19,617 nucleotides of DNA from Dipetalonema caudispina (Eukaryota; Nematoda; Chromadorea; Rhabditida; Onchocercidae): NCBI GenBank assembly GCA_013365325.1, contig JABVXV010000635.1, positions 1-19,617 on the forward strand, given 5' to 3'. The notes under the pieces were generated by a model. The model was not told the DNA's origin and did not search any database. It was given only the letters and a program-made list of their open reading frames with translations. Position 1 is the first letter of the stretch. Each line of letters starts with the position of its first letter. Below, one piece after another: positions 19,351-19,617 of the stretch. The position numbers were made by a program, and so were the translations under genes.

Positions 19351-19617
19351 ATTTTATTATTTTGTTCCATACAGAATATATCATTTTATCTCTACCAAGA
19401 AATAGCTTACAAAGGTTTTAGCATATAACATCTCAAATTTGATCACAATCACAATTGATGATTTCTTACGATGTTTCATGTGAATCTCAAGCCATAGTGC
19501 TTTAAATACATTACTCCAAAATCATAATTAAATTCAGTCACGAATATAAATTATATTTTCAGCTCAATTTTGCATAATTTACTGTAAAAAGTTTCATATC
19601 AAATTCTGAACCACTGC
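19351..19617. other. right edge, AT-rich, nothing recognised
   Basis: Composition returns to the AT-rich background after about 19350. No open frame, RNA gene or repeat is supported. If a minus-strand gene occupies 17.8-19.35 kb, its 5' part or promoter could lie here or beyond the window. Confidence 0.4.

Overview
The window reads as nuclear DNA of a nematode, most likely a clade III/filarial-type parasite. It is about three-quarters A+T by eye. It has no bacterial-style gene packing, and it contains one clear intron-rich gene whose splice acceptors are the short TTTCAG/TTACAG type typical of nematodes. The species cannot be fixed from sequence alone.

The only gene I can support strongly is on the plus strand at 10097-14399. 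Its eight coding exons join without a frame conflict into a 390-residue type II membrane protein of the glycosyltransferase family 49 (B4GAT1/LARGE-C-terminal-like, the family of C. elegans bgnt-1 genes). It has a short cytoplasmic tail, one signal-anchor helix, a DLD metal-binding motif, the YPINVARNVAR block, a GWEPQFV block and a late VHRGIK motif. All are intact, so the gene looks functional and probably acts in the Golgi lumen. A TTATTTCAG acceptor lies directly upstream. It could be an SL trans-splice site or a cis acceptor for an unseen 5' exon.

Layout: 1-121 is an ATT microsatellite. 122-4037 is AT-rich non-coding sequence. 4096-4477 (minus) holds a possible small secreted-protein gene split into two frames, followed by an AATAAA signal. 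4562-10030 is AT-rich non-coding sequence with a dispersed repeat pair near 6.45 and 7.1 kb. 10031-14399 is the glycosyltransferase gene. 14400-15180 is its 3' flank. 15181-16560 is a strikingly A-biased tract (plus strand) in which the word CATGCAATAAG recurs four times about 200 bp apart. 17420-17771 carries a perfect 13-bp inverted repeat and a two-copy tandem duplication. 17780-19350 is noticeably richer in G+C and holds several coding-like segments on the minus strand. Some of these have splice signals in compatible phase. They may be a second, divergent gene or a decayed mobile element, and I cannot name them.

No tRNA, rRNA, CRISPR array, intact transposon or novel multi-gene system was recognised.
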